Of a stretch of DNA of 64,000 bases, positions 1 to 8,883 are shown piece by piece; within the stretch, counting starts at the first letter, position 1; each line of letters opens with the position of its first letter. The notes below the pieces were generated by a model. The model was given only the letters and a program-made list of their open reading frames with translations, did not search any database and was not told where the DNA came from. The translations under genes were made by a program, and so were the position numbers. The stretch is from Druceiella hillmani (lineage: Eukaryota; Arthropoda; Insecta; Lepidoptera; Hepialidae): contig JAYKKI010000150.1 of NCBI GenBank assembly GCA_039881145.1, positions 248,001 to 312,000 on the forward strand, given 5' to 3'.

Positions 1-31
1 TACGAATTTTAAAACACACAATCCATAATGC
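1..31 (+). repeat. Partial s head at the window edge
   Basis: This is the 3' end of a 64-bp s head of the AATCCATAATGC subtype. It is identical to the end of the s head at 5098-5161, so the array continues to the left of the window. Confidence 0.95.
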
Positions 32-115
32 ACTAATTGGTTTTCACACTTGATGTTTTGATAATACGAATTTTAAAACACACACAATTCAGAATGCACG
101 GTGTCCTCAACATGC

Positions 116-147
116 AAGTGGTATACATTTCTTCCGGTATAACACGT
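116..147 (+). other. Inverted repeat, 9-14-9, A version (imperfect)
   Basis: The arms AAGTGGTAT (116-124) and ATAACACGT (139-147) pair at 7 of 9 positions across a 14-base loop. The same geometry occurs in B and C. Confidence 0.75.
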
Positions 148-183
148 CCAACTTCACAAACTGACGAAAATCAGCAACTGCCG

Positions 184-196
184 AGCGCTTCGCGCT
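184..196 (+). other. GC-rich hairpin in body A
   Basis: AGCGC, TTC and GCGCT form a 5-bp stem with a 3-base loop. It recurs in nearly every A and in the chimeric B* monomers; the A copy of the unit starting at 30198 has GCTCT and breaks the second arm. Confidence 0.8.
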
Positions 197-212
197 GCTT
201 GTTTGTTACTTC

Positions 213-241
213 CAATTGTTACGTAACGCGTAAACATGTTT
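213..241 (+). other. Run of abutting palindromes in bodies A and C
   Basis: Four perfect palindromes lie end to end or overlapping: CAATTG (213-218), GTTACGTAAC (218-227), ACGCGT (226-231) and AAACATGTTT (232-241). The block is kept in most A and C bodies across the window. In the A2 subtype the last one is broken (AATCATGTTT). Confidence 0.88.
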
Positions 242-284
242 GTGACAGGTTGCGCTCGCAGCGGTTTTACCATTATTTTCAAAC

Positions 285-348
285 ACTAATTGGTTTTCAC
301 ACTTATTGTTTTGATAATACGAATTTTAAACCACACAATTCATAAGGC
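285..348 (+). repeat. s1 head (64 bp) following A
   Basis: This is a free-standing head with CACACTTATTG in place of CACACTTGATG. It is two bases shorter in the CA run and ends CATAAGGC here (CATAATGC in most copies). It follows A in nearly every HOR. From about 19 kb onward a subtype with AATTGTTTTTCAC becomes common. Confidence 0.9.
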
Positions 349-414
349 ACTAATTGGTTTTCATACTTGATGTTTTGATAATACGAATTTTAAAACAGAC
401 ATAATTTAGAATGC
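349..414 (+). repeat. s2 head (66 bp) before B
   Basis: This is a second free-standing head, carrying TTCATACTTGATG and ACAGACATAATTTAG in this copy; other copies have ACACACAATTTAG. A GGTTATCAC subtype of this position is first seen near 30524 and is frequent afterwards. A few units (for example 9814-10906, 11839-12931 and 28173-29267) have one s instead of two here. Confidence 0.9.
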
Positions 415-643
415 ACTAATTGGTTTTCACACTTAACGTTTGGGAAACACGAATTTTAAAACACACACAATACAGAACGCACGGTGTCCTCAACATGCAC
501 ATGGTATACTTTTCTTACGGAATAACATGTCCATATTCACAAACTGACGAATATCGACAACTGCCGCGCGCTTCGCACTGCTTGTTGGTGACTTTCAATT
601 GCCACGTGACGAGTAAACAACGAATGGAACAATATATTTGAAC
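415..643 (+). repeat. Monomer B, archetype (head 415-480, body 481-643)
   Basis: The head differs from A by AACGTTTGGGAAACACG. The 163-bp body begins like A and C but is shorter at its 3' end: about 24 bp corresponding to the A segment around ATGTTTGTGACAGG and TTGCGCTCG are absent, giving an ending AACAATATATTTGAAC. It carries CACGTG at 603-608 where A and C have TACGTA. In most copies CATGTTAT near the body start pairs with ATAACATG further on; this copy has CATGGTAT. Confidence 0.92.
603..608 (+). other. CACGTG palindrome in body B
   Basis: It aligns with the TACGTA core of the A and C palindrome. CACGTG is the core bound by many bHLH proteins, but in a satellite this proves nothing. C bodies with TGCACGTGG hold a second CACGTG. 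Confidence 0.8.
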
Positions 644-897
644 ACTTATTAGTTTTCACACTTAACGTTTGGAAAACTCGATTTTTAAAACACACACAAT
701 ACAGAACGCACGGTGTCCTCAACATGCACGTAGTATAATTTTCTTCCTGAATAACACGTCCGTCTTCACAAACTGACGAATATCAAATGACTGCCGCTCG
801 CTCGGCACAGCTCGTTGATTACCCCCAATTGTTACGTAACGCGTAAACATGTTTGTGACAGGTTGCGCTCGCAGCGGTTGGACCATTATTTTCAAAC
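644..897 (+). repeat. Monomer C, archetype (head 644-709, body 710-897)
   Basis: The head starts ACTTATTAG instead of ACTAATTGG and reads GGAAAACTCGATTTTTAAAAC. The 188-bp body carries TGCACGTGG or TGCACGTAG, then CTGCCGCTCGCTCGGCAC, then GATTACCCCCAATTG, and rejoins the A sequence from GTTACGTAAC onward. It usually ends GCAGCGGTTGGACC, but some copies have GGTTTTACC like A, a sign of exchange between the two bodies. The C-type head is never found as a free-standing s unit. Confidence 0.92.
792..807 (+). other. GC-rich hairpin in body C
   Basis: TGCCG and CGGCA flank CTCGCT, giving a 5-bp stem and 6-base loop. It lies close to the aligned position of the A hairpin but has a different sequence. 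Some copies (for example near 18806 and 21765) read CTGCGGCTCGC and weaken the stem. Confidence 0.75.
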
Positions 898-963
898 ACT
901 AATTGGTTTTCACACTTGATGTTTTGATAATACGAATTTTAAAACACACACAATTCAGAATGC
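898..963 (+). repeat. s3 head (66 bp) closing the HOR
   Basis: This A-type head lies directly before the head of the next A, so two A-type heads stand in tandem. Subtypes include CACACATGATG with AATCCATAATGC (64 bp), and GATTTTTAAAAC. It is missing where C is followed directly by A, as at 19846, 22803 and 26309. Confidence 0.9.
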
Positions 964-1182
964 ACTAATTGGTTTTCACACTTGAGGTTTTGATAATACG
1001 AATTTTAAAACACACACAATTCAGAATGCACGGTGTCCTCAACATGCAAGTGGTATACATTTCTTCCGGTATAGCACGTCCAACTTCACAAACTGACGGA
1101 AATCAGCAACTGCCGAGCGCTTCGCGCTGCTTGTTTGTTACTTCCAATTGTTACGTAACGCGTAATCATGTTTGTGACAGGT

Positions 1183-1192
1183 TGCGATCGCA
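1183..1192 (+). other. TGCGATCGCA palindrome marking the A2 subtype
   Basis: One base change turns TGCGCTCGCA into a perfect 10-bp palindrome. It travels with other A2 marks: TATAGCACG, GACGGAAATC, GTAATCATG and TTTTGAGAATAC. A2 monomers begin at 964, 6094, 13864, 17821, 20778, 23735 and 27241. Confidence 0.88.
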
Positions 1193-1430
1193 GCGGTTTT
1201 ACCATTATTTTCAAACACTAATTGGTTTTCACACTTATTGTTTTGAGAATACGAATTTTAAAACACACAATTCATAATGCACTAATTGGTTTTCACACTT
1301 GATGTTTTGATAATACGAATTTTAAAACACACACAATTTAGAATGCACTAATTGGTTTTCACACTTAACGATTGGGAAACACGAATTTTAAAACACACAC
1401 AATACAGAACGCACGGTGTCCTCAACATGC

Positions 1431-1462
1431 ACATGTTATACTTTTCTCACGGAATAACATGT
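1431..1462 (+). other. Inverted repeat, 9-14-9, B version (perfect)
   Basis: The arms ACATGTTAT (1431-1439) and ATAACATGT (1454-1462) are perfect reverse complements across a 14-base loop. This form recurs in most B monomers; B copies reading CATGGTAT lose one pair. Confidence 0.85.
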
Positions 1463-1659
1463 CCATATTCACAAACTGACGAATATCGACAACTGCCGCG
1501 CGCTTCGCACCGCTTGTTGGTGACTTCCAATTGCCACGTGACGAGTAATCAACGAATGGAACAATATATTTGAACACTTATTAGTTTTCACTATTAACGT
1601 TTGGAAAACTCGATTTTTAAAACACACACAATACAGAACGCACGGTGTCCTCAACATGC

Positions 1660-1691
1660 ACGTGGTATACTTTTCTTCCGGAATAACACGT
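1660..1691 (+). other. Inverted repeat, 9-14-9, C version (one mismatch)
   Basis: The arms ACGTGGTAT (1660-1668) and ATAACACGT (1683-1691) pair at 8 of 9 positions. The third pair is G-C here and A-T in B, so both arms changed together. Confidence 0.8.
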
Positions 1692-1893
1692 CCGTCTTCA
1701 CAAACTGACGAATATCAACTGACTGCCGCTCGCTCGGCACAGCTCGTTGATTACCCCCAATTGTTACGTAACGCGTAAACATGTTTGTGACAGGTTGCGC
1801 TCGCAGCGGTTGGAACATTATTTTCAAACACTAATTGGTTTTCACACTTGATGTTTTGATAATACGATTTTTAAAACACACAATTCAGAATGC

Positions 1894-2210
1894 ACTAATT
1901 GGTTTTCACACTTGAGGTTTTGATAATACGAATTTTAAAACACACACAATTCAGAATGCACGGTGTCCTCAACATGCAAGTGGTATACATTTCTTCCGGT
2001 ATAACACGTCCAACTTCACAAACTGACGAAAATCAGCAACTGCCGAGCGCTTCGCGCTGCTTGTTTGTTACTTCCAATTGTTACGTAACGCGTAAACATG
2101 TTTGTGACAGGTTGCGCTCGCAGCGGTTTTACCATTATTTTCAAACACTAATTGGTTTTCACACTTATTGTTTTGATAATACGAATTTTAAACCACACAA
2201 TTCGTAATGC
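1894..2210 (+). repeat. HOR unit 3: truncated A-s (317 bp)
   Basis: Only A and one fused s remain before the next A. It corresponds to the full 930-bp unit at 7024-7953. Confidence 0.94.
2147..2210 (+). repeat. Fused s head at a deletion point
   Basis: The front matches s1 of the intact unit (7277-7340, AAACCACACAATTC) and the last bases match its closing s (7890-7953, ATTCGTAATGC). The switch lies within the shared CACACAATTC. Confidence 0.88.
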
Positions 2211-3140
2211 ACTAATTGGTTTTCACACTTGATGTTTTGATAATACGAATTTTAAAACACACACAATTCAGAATGCACGGTGTCCTCAACATGCAAGTGG
2301 TATACATTTGTTCCGGTATAACACGTCCAACTTCACAAACTGACGAAAATCAGCAACTGCCGAGCGCTTCGCGCTGCTTGTTTGTTACTTCCAATTGTTA
2401 CGTAACGCGTAAACATGTTTGTGACAGGTTGCGCTCGCAGCGGTTTTACCATTATTTTCAAACACTAATTGGTTTTCACACTTATTGTTTTGATAATACG
2501 AATTTTAAAACACACAATTCATAATGCACTAATTGGTTTTCACACTTGATGTTTTGATAATACGAATTTTAAAACACACACAATTTAGAATGCACTAATT
2601 GGTTTTCACACTTAACGTTTGGGAAACACGAATTTTAAAACACACACAATACAGAACGCACGGTGTCCTCAACATGCACATGTTATACTTTTCTCACGGA
2701 ATAACATGTCCATATTCACAAACTGACGAATATCGACAACTTCCGCGCGCTTCGCACTGCTTGTTGGTGACTTCCAATTGCCACGTGACGAGTAATCAAC
2801 GAATGGAACAATATATTTGAACACTTATTAGTTTTCACACTTAACGTTTGGAAAACTCGATTTTTAAAACACACACAATACAGAACGCACGGTGTCCTCA
2901 ACATGCACGTGGTATACTTTTCTTCCAGAATAACACGTCCGTCTTCACATACTGACGAATATCAACTGACTGCCGCTCGCTCGGCACAGCTCGTTGATTA
3001 CCCCCAATTGTTACGTAACACGTAAACATGTTTGTGACAGGTTGCGCTCGCAGCGGTTTTACCATTATTTTCAAACACTAATTGGTTTTCACACTTATTG
3101 TTTTGATAATACGAATTTTAAAACACACAATTCATAATGC
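2211..3140 (+). repeat. HOR unit 4: A-s-s-B-C-s (930 bp)
   Basis: A carries CATTTGTTCCGG, B has AACTTCCGCGCG, C has TTCCAGAATAAC and TTCACATACTGAC, with ACACGTAAAC breaking the ACGCGT palindrome. C ends GGTTTTACC. Confidence 0.94.
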
Positions 3141-4070
3141 ACTAATTGGTTTTCACACTTGATGTTTTGATAATACGAATTTTAAAACACACACAATTCA
3201 GAATGCACAGTGTCCTCAACATGCAAGTGGTATACATTTGTTCCGGTATAACACGTCCAACTTCACAAACTGACGAAAATCAGCAACTGCCTAGCGCTTC
3301 GCGCTGCTTGTTTGTTACTTCCAATTGTTACGTAACGCGTAAACATGTTTGTGACAGGTTGCGCTCGCAGCGGTTTTACCATTATTTTCAAACACTAATT
3401 GGTTTTCACACTTATTGTTTTGATAATACGAATTTTAAAACACACAATTCATAATGCACTAATTGGTTTTCACACTTGATGTTTTGATAATACGAATTTT
3501 AAAACACACAATTTAGAATGCACTAATTGGTTTTCACACTTAACGTTTGGGAAACACGAATTTAAAAACACACACAATACAGAACGCACGGTGTCCTCAA
3601 CATGCACATGTTATACTTTTCTCACGGAATAACATGTCCATATTCACAAACTGACGAATATCGACAACTGCCGCGCGCTTCGCACTGCTTGTTGGTGACT
3701 TCCAATTGCCACGTGACGAGTAATCAACGAATGGAACAATATATTTGAACACTTATTAGTTTTCACACTTAACGTTTGGAAAACTCGATTTTTAAAACAC
3801 ACACAATACAGAACGCACGGTGTCCTCAACATGCACGTGGTATACTTTTCTTCCGGAATAACACGTCCGTCTTCACAAACTGACGCATATCAACTGACTG
3901 CCGCTCGCTCGGCACAGCTCGTTGATTACCCCCAATTGTTACGTAACGCGTAAACATGTTTGTGACAGGTTGCGCTCGCAGCGGTTGGACCATTATTTTC
4001 AAACACTAATTGGTTTTCACACTTGATGTTTTGATAATACGAATTTTAAAACACACACAATTCAGAATGC
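3141..4070 (+). repeat. HOR unit 5: A-s-s-B-C-s (930 bp)
   Basis: A has GCACAGTGTCC and CTGCCTAGCGC. The second s is 64 bp, and the B head reads GAATTTAAAAACAC. Confidence 0.93.
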
Positions 4071-5161
4071 ACTATTTGGTTTTCACACTTGAGGTTTTGA
4101 TAATACGAATTTTAAAACACACAATTCAGAATGCACGGTGTCCTCAACATGCAAGTGGTATACATTTCTTCCCGTATAACACGTCCAACTTCACAAACTG
4201 ACGAAAATCAGCAACTGCCGAGCGCTTCGCGCTGCTTGTTTGTTACTTCCAATTGTTACGTAACGCGTAAACATGTTTGTGACAGGTTGCGCTCGCAGCG
4301 GTTTTACCATTATTTTCAAACACTAATTGGTTTTCACATTTGATGTTTTGATAATACGAATTTTAAAACACACACAATTCAGAATGCACTAATTGGTTTT
4401 CACACTTAACGTTATGAAAACACGAATTTTAAAATACACACAATACAGAACGCACGGTGTCCTCAACATGCACTTGTTATACTTTTTTCACGGAATAACA
4501 TGTCCATATTCACAAACTGACGAATATCGACAACTGCCGCGCGCTTCGCACTGCTTGTTGGTGACTTCCAATTGCCACGTGACGAGTAAACAACGAATGG
4601 AACAATATTGTTGAACACTTATTAGTTTTCACACTTAACGTTTAGAAAACACGAATTTTAAAACACACAATACAGAACGCACGGTGTCCTCAACATGCAC
4701 GTAATATACTTTTCTCACGGAATAACACGTCCATATTCACAAACTGACGAATATCGACAACTGCCGCGCGCTTCGCACTGCTTGTTGGTGACTTCCAATT
4801 GCCACGTGACGAGTAAACAACGAATGGAACAATATATTTGAACACTTATTAGTTTTCACACTTAACGTTTGGAAAACTCGATTTTTAAAACACACACAAT
4901 ACAGAACGCACGGTGTCCTCAACATGCACGTGGTACACTTTTCTTCCGGAATAACACGTCCGTCTTCACAAACTGACGAATATCAACTGACTGCCGCTCG
5001 CTCGGCACAGCTCGTTGATTACCCCCAATTGTTACGTAACGCGTAAACATGTTTGTGACAGGTTGCGCTCGCAGCGGTTTTACCATTATTTTCATACACT
5101 AATTGGTTTTCACACATGATGTTTTGATAATACGAATTTTAAAACACACAATCCATAATGC
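4071..5161 (+). repeat. HOR unit 6: A-s-B-B'-C-s (1091 bp)
   Basis: A begins ACTATTTGG and its head is 64 bp. One s (4322-4387) is followed by B (4388) with AACGTTATGAAAAC, B' (4617), C (4844) and an s of the AATCCATAATGC subtype (5098). Confidence 0.93.
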
Positions 5162-6093
5162 ACTAATTGGTTTTCACACTTGATGTTTTGATAATACGAA
5201 TTTTAAAACACACACAATTCAGAATGCACGGTGTCCTCAACATGCAAGTGGTATACATTTCTTCCGGTATAACACGTCCAACTTCACAAACTGACGAAAA
5301 TCAGCAACTGCCGAGCGCTTCGCGCTGCTTGTTTGTTACTTCCAATTGTTACGTAACGCGTAAACATGTTTGTGACAGGTTGCGCTCGCAGCGGTTTTAC
5401 CATTATTTTCAAACACTAATTGGTTTTCACACTTATTGTTTTGATAATACGAATTTTAAACCACACAATTCATAAGGCACTAATTGGTTTTCATACTTGA
5501 TGTTTTGATAATACGAATTTTAAAACAGACATAATTTAGAATGCACTAATTGGTTTTCACACTTAACGTTTGGGAAACACGAATTTTAAAACACACACAA
5601 TACAGAACGCACGGTGTCCTCAACATGCACATGGTATACTTTTCTTACGGAATAACATGTCCATATTCACAAACTGACGAATATCGACAACTGCCGCGCG
5701 CTTCGCACTGCTTGTTGGTGACTTTCAATTGCCACGTGACGAGTAAACAACGAATGGAACAATATATTTGAACACTTATTAGTTTTCACACTTAACGTTT
5801 GGAAAACTCGATTTTTAAAACACACACAATACAGAACGCACGGTGTCCTCAACATGCACGTAGTATAATTTTCTTCCTGAATAACACGTCCGTCTTCACA
5901 AACTGACGAATATCAAATGACTGCCGCTCGCTCGGCACAGCTCGTTGATTACCCCCAATTGTTACGTAACGCGTAAACATGTTTGTGACAGGTTGCGCTC
6001 GCAGCGGTTGGACCATTATTTTCAAACACTAATTGGTTTTCACACTTGATGTTTTGATAATACGAATTTTAAAACACACACAATTCAGAATGC
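5162..6093 (+). repeat. HOR unit 7: A-s-s-B-C-s (932 bp)
   Basis: It matches unit 1, including the rare ATAAGGCAC, ACAGACATAATTTAG and GTAGTATAATTTTC. Confidence 0.95.
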
Positions 6094-7023
6094 ACTAATT
6101 GGTTTTCACACTTGAGGTTTTGATAATACGAATTTTAAAACACACACAATTCAGAATGCACGGTGTCCTCAACATGCAAGTGGTATACATTTCTTCCGGT
6201 ATAGCACGTCCAACTTCACAAACTGACGGAAATCAGCAACTGCCGAGCGCTTCGCGCTGCTTGTTTGTTACTTCCAATTGTTACGTAACGCGTAATCATG
6301 TTTGTGACAGGTTGCGATCGCAGCGGTTTTACCATTATTTTCAAACACTAATTGGTTTTCACACTTATTGTTTTGAGAATACGAATTTTAAAACACACAA
6401 TTCATAATGCACTAATTGGTTTTCACACTTGATGTTTTGATAATACGAATTTTAAAACACACACAATTTAGAATGCACTAATTGGTTTTCACACTTAACG
6501 ATTGGGAAACACGAATTTTAAAACACACACAATACAGAACGCACGGTGTCCTCAACATGCACATGTTATACTTTTCTCACGGAATAACATGTCCATATTC
6601 ACAAACTGACGAATATCGACAACTGCCGCGCGCTTCGCACTGCTTGTTGGTGACTTCCAATTGCCACGTGACGAGTAATCAACGAATGGAACAATATATT
6701 TGAACACTTATTAGTTTTCACTATTAACGTTTGGAAAACTCGATTTTTAAAACACACACAATACAGAACGCACGGTGTCCTCAACATGCACGTGGTATAC
6801 TTTTCTTCCGGAATAACACGTCCGTCTTCACAAACTGACGAATATCAACTGACTGCCGCTCGCTCGGCACAGCTCGTTGATTACCCCCAATTGTTACGTA
6901 ACGCGTAAACATGTTTGTGACAGGTTGCGCTCGCAGCGGTTGGAACATTATTTTCAAACACTAATTGGTTTTCACACTTGATGTTTTGATAATACGATTT
7001 TTAAAACACACAATTCAGAATGC
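6094..7023 (+). repeat. HOR unit 8: A2-s-s-B-C-s (930 bp)
   Basis: It matches unit 2. One visible difference is TTCGCACTGC here against TTCGCACCGC in unit 2 (near 1510). Confidence 0.95.
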
Positions 7024-7953
7024 ACTAATTGGTTTTCACACTTGAGGTTTTGATAATACGAATTTTAAAACACACACAATTCAGAATGCACGGTGTCCTC
7101 AACATGCAAGTGGTATACATTTCTTCCGGTATAACACGTCCAACTTCACAAACTGACGAAAATCAGCAACTGCCGAGCGCTTCGCGCTGCTTGTTTGTTA
7201 CTTCCAATTGTTACGTAACGCGTAAACATGTTTGTGACAGGTTGCGCTCGCAGCGGTTTTACCATTATTTTCAAACACTAATTGGTTTTCACACTTATTG
7301 TTTTGATAATACGAATTTTAAACCACACAATTCATAATGCACTAATTGGTTTTCATACTTGATGTTTTGATAATACGAATTTTAAAACAGACACAATTTA
7401 GAATGCACTAATTGGTTTTCACACTTAACGTTTGGGAAACACGAATTTTAAAACACACACAATACAGAACGCATGATGTCCTCAACATGCACATGTTATA
7501 CTTTTCTCACGGAATAACATGTCCATATTCACAAACTGACGAATATCGACAACTGCCGCGCGCTTCGCACTGCTTGTTGGTGACTTCCAATTGCCACGTG
7601 ACGAGTAATCAACGAATGGAACAATGTATATGAACACTTATTAGTTTTCACACTTAACGTTTCGAAAACTCGATTTTTAAAACACACACAATACAGAACG
7701 CACGGTGTCCTCAACATGCACGTGGTATACTTTTCTTCCGGAATAACACGTCCGTCTTCACAAACTGACGAATATCAACTGACTGCCGCTCGCTCAGCAC
7801 AGCTCGTTGATTACCCCCAATTGTTACGTAACGCGTAAACATGTTTGTGACAGGTTGCGCTCGCAGCGGTTTTACCATTATTTTCAAACACTTATTGGTT
7901 TTCACACTTATTGTTTTGATAATACGAATTTTAAAACACACAATTCGTAATGC
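7024..7953 (+). repeat. HOR unit 9: A-s-s-B-C-s (930 bp)
   Basis: This is the intact counterpart of truncated unit 3. B has GCATGATGTCC and AACAATGTATATG; the closing s starts ACTTATTGG. Confidence 0.94.
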
Positions 7954-8883
7954 ACTAATTGGTTTTCACACTTGATGTTTTGATAATACGAATTTTAAAA
8001 CACACACAATTCAGAATGCACGGTGTCCTCAACATGCAAGTGGTATACATTTGTTCCGGTATAACACGTCCAACTTCACAAACTGACGAAAATCAGCAAC
8101 TGCCGAGCGCTTCGCGCTGCTTGTTTGTTACTTCCAATTGTTACGTAACGCGTAAACATGTTTGTGACAGGTTGCGCTCGCAGCGGTTTTACCATTATTT
8201 TCAAACACTAATTGGTTTTCACACTTATTGTTTTGATAATACGAATTTTAAAACACACAATTCATAATGCACTAATTGGTTTTCACACTTGATGTTTTGA
8301 TAATACGAATTTTAAAACACACACAATTTAGAATGCACTAATTGGTTTTCACACTTAACGTTTGGGAAACACGAATTTTAAAACACACACAATACAGAAC
8401 GCACGGTGTCCTCAACATGCACATGTTATACTTTTCTCACGGAATAACATGTCCATATTCACAAACTGACGAATATCGACAACTTCCGCGCGCTTCGCAC
8501 TGCTTGTTGGTGACTTCCAATTGCCACGTGACGAGTAATCAACGAATGGAACAATATATTTGAACACTTATTAGTTTTCACACTTAACGTTTGGAAAACT
8601 CGATTTTTAAAACACACACAATACAGAACGCACGGTGTCCTCAACATGCACGTGGTATACTTTTCTTCCAGAATAACACGTCCGTCTTCACATACTGACG
8701 AATATCAACTGACTGCCGCTCGCTCGGCACAGCTCGTTGATTACCCCCAATTGTTACGTAACACGTAAACATGTTTGTGACAGGTTGCGCTCGCAGCGGT
8801 TTTACCATTATTTTCAAACACTAATTGGTTTTCACACTTATTGTTTTGATAATACGAATTTTAAAACACACAATTCATAATGC
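7954..8883 (+). repeat. HOR unit 10: A-s-s-B-C-s (930 bp)
   Basis: It is the counterpart of unit 4, with the same CTTCCGCGCG, TTCCAGAATAAC, ACATACTGAC and ACACGTAAAC marks. Confidence 0.94.

Larger units (their letters stand above)
32..284 (+). repeat. Monomer A, archetype (head 32-97, body 98-284)
   Basis: The head is 66 bp and the body 187 bp. Diagnostic marks are GATG or GAGG after CACACTT in the head, TGCAAGTGG at the start of the body, AGCGCTTCGCGCT in the middle and GCAGCGGTTTTACC near the end. The body holds a cluster of palindromes (213-241), a small GC hairpin (184-196) and an imperfect inverted repeat (116-147). It shares its last third with body C almost base for base. An open frame runs through it but starts at TTG, changes freely between copies and has no recognisable domain, so I treat the monomer as non-coding. 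Confidence 0.93.
32..963 (+). repeat. HOR unit 1: A-s-s-B-C-s (932 bp)
   Basis: This is the archetype used above. Its C reads GTAGTATAATTTTC and CTTCCTGAATAAC. Confidence 0.95.
964..1893 (+). repeat. HOR unit 2: A2-s-s-B-C-s (930 bp)
   Basis: A is the A2 subtype. B has AACGATTGGG, C has TTCACTATTAACG, and the closing s is 64 bp with GATTTTTAAAAC. Confidence 0.94.
32..5161 (+). repeat. Super-repeat I, copy 1 (5130 bp)
   Basis: It contains units of 932, 930, 317, 930, 930 and 1091 bp. It matches 5162-10906 unit by unit except for a 613-bp loss in the third unit and a 2-bp shorter head in the last. Confidence 0.92.

Noticed and set aside
232..241. AAACATGTTT fits the p53 half-site pattern RRRCWWGYYY
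   Set aside because: The pattern is loose and is met by many AT-rich palindromes. There is no paired half-site at a suitable spacing.
37..345. 102-codon forward open frame in monomer A, repeated through the window, with 73- and 89-codon versions in B and B*
   Set aside because: It starts at TTG rather than ATG, lies inside a tandem repeat, has no recognisable domain, is cut short or shifted in many copies (for example by GCTCGTAGCGG or the head indels), and most differences between copies change the residue. No sign of coding constraint.
415..480. Possible CENP-B box in the heads (TTCG followed by an A/G-rich stretch on the reverse strand)
   Set aside because: The required CGGG end and the central A are not present in either head type; only TTCG matches.
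285..480. Three 64-66 bp repeats in a row, read as a CRISPR array
   Set aside because: There are no unique spacers, the units abut directly, and they are heads of a larger satellite monomer.
603..608. CACGTG as a functional E-box promoter element
   Set aside because: There is no gene or transcription start to regulate, and the motif exists simply because monomer B is repeated.
537..725. 62-codon reverse-strand open frame with a true ATG, spanning the B-C or B'-C junction
   Set aside because: Its persistence follows from the repeat itself. Visible differences between copies are mostly amino-acid changing, and no domain or ribosome signal is evident. A Ka/Ks test on all copies would settle it.
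1184..1191. GCGATCGC, the HIP1 octamer of cyanobacteria
   Set aside because: It occurs only as a single-base variant of one satellite monomer subtype; nothing else suggests a cyanobacterial genome.
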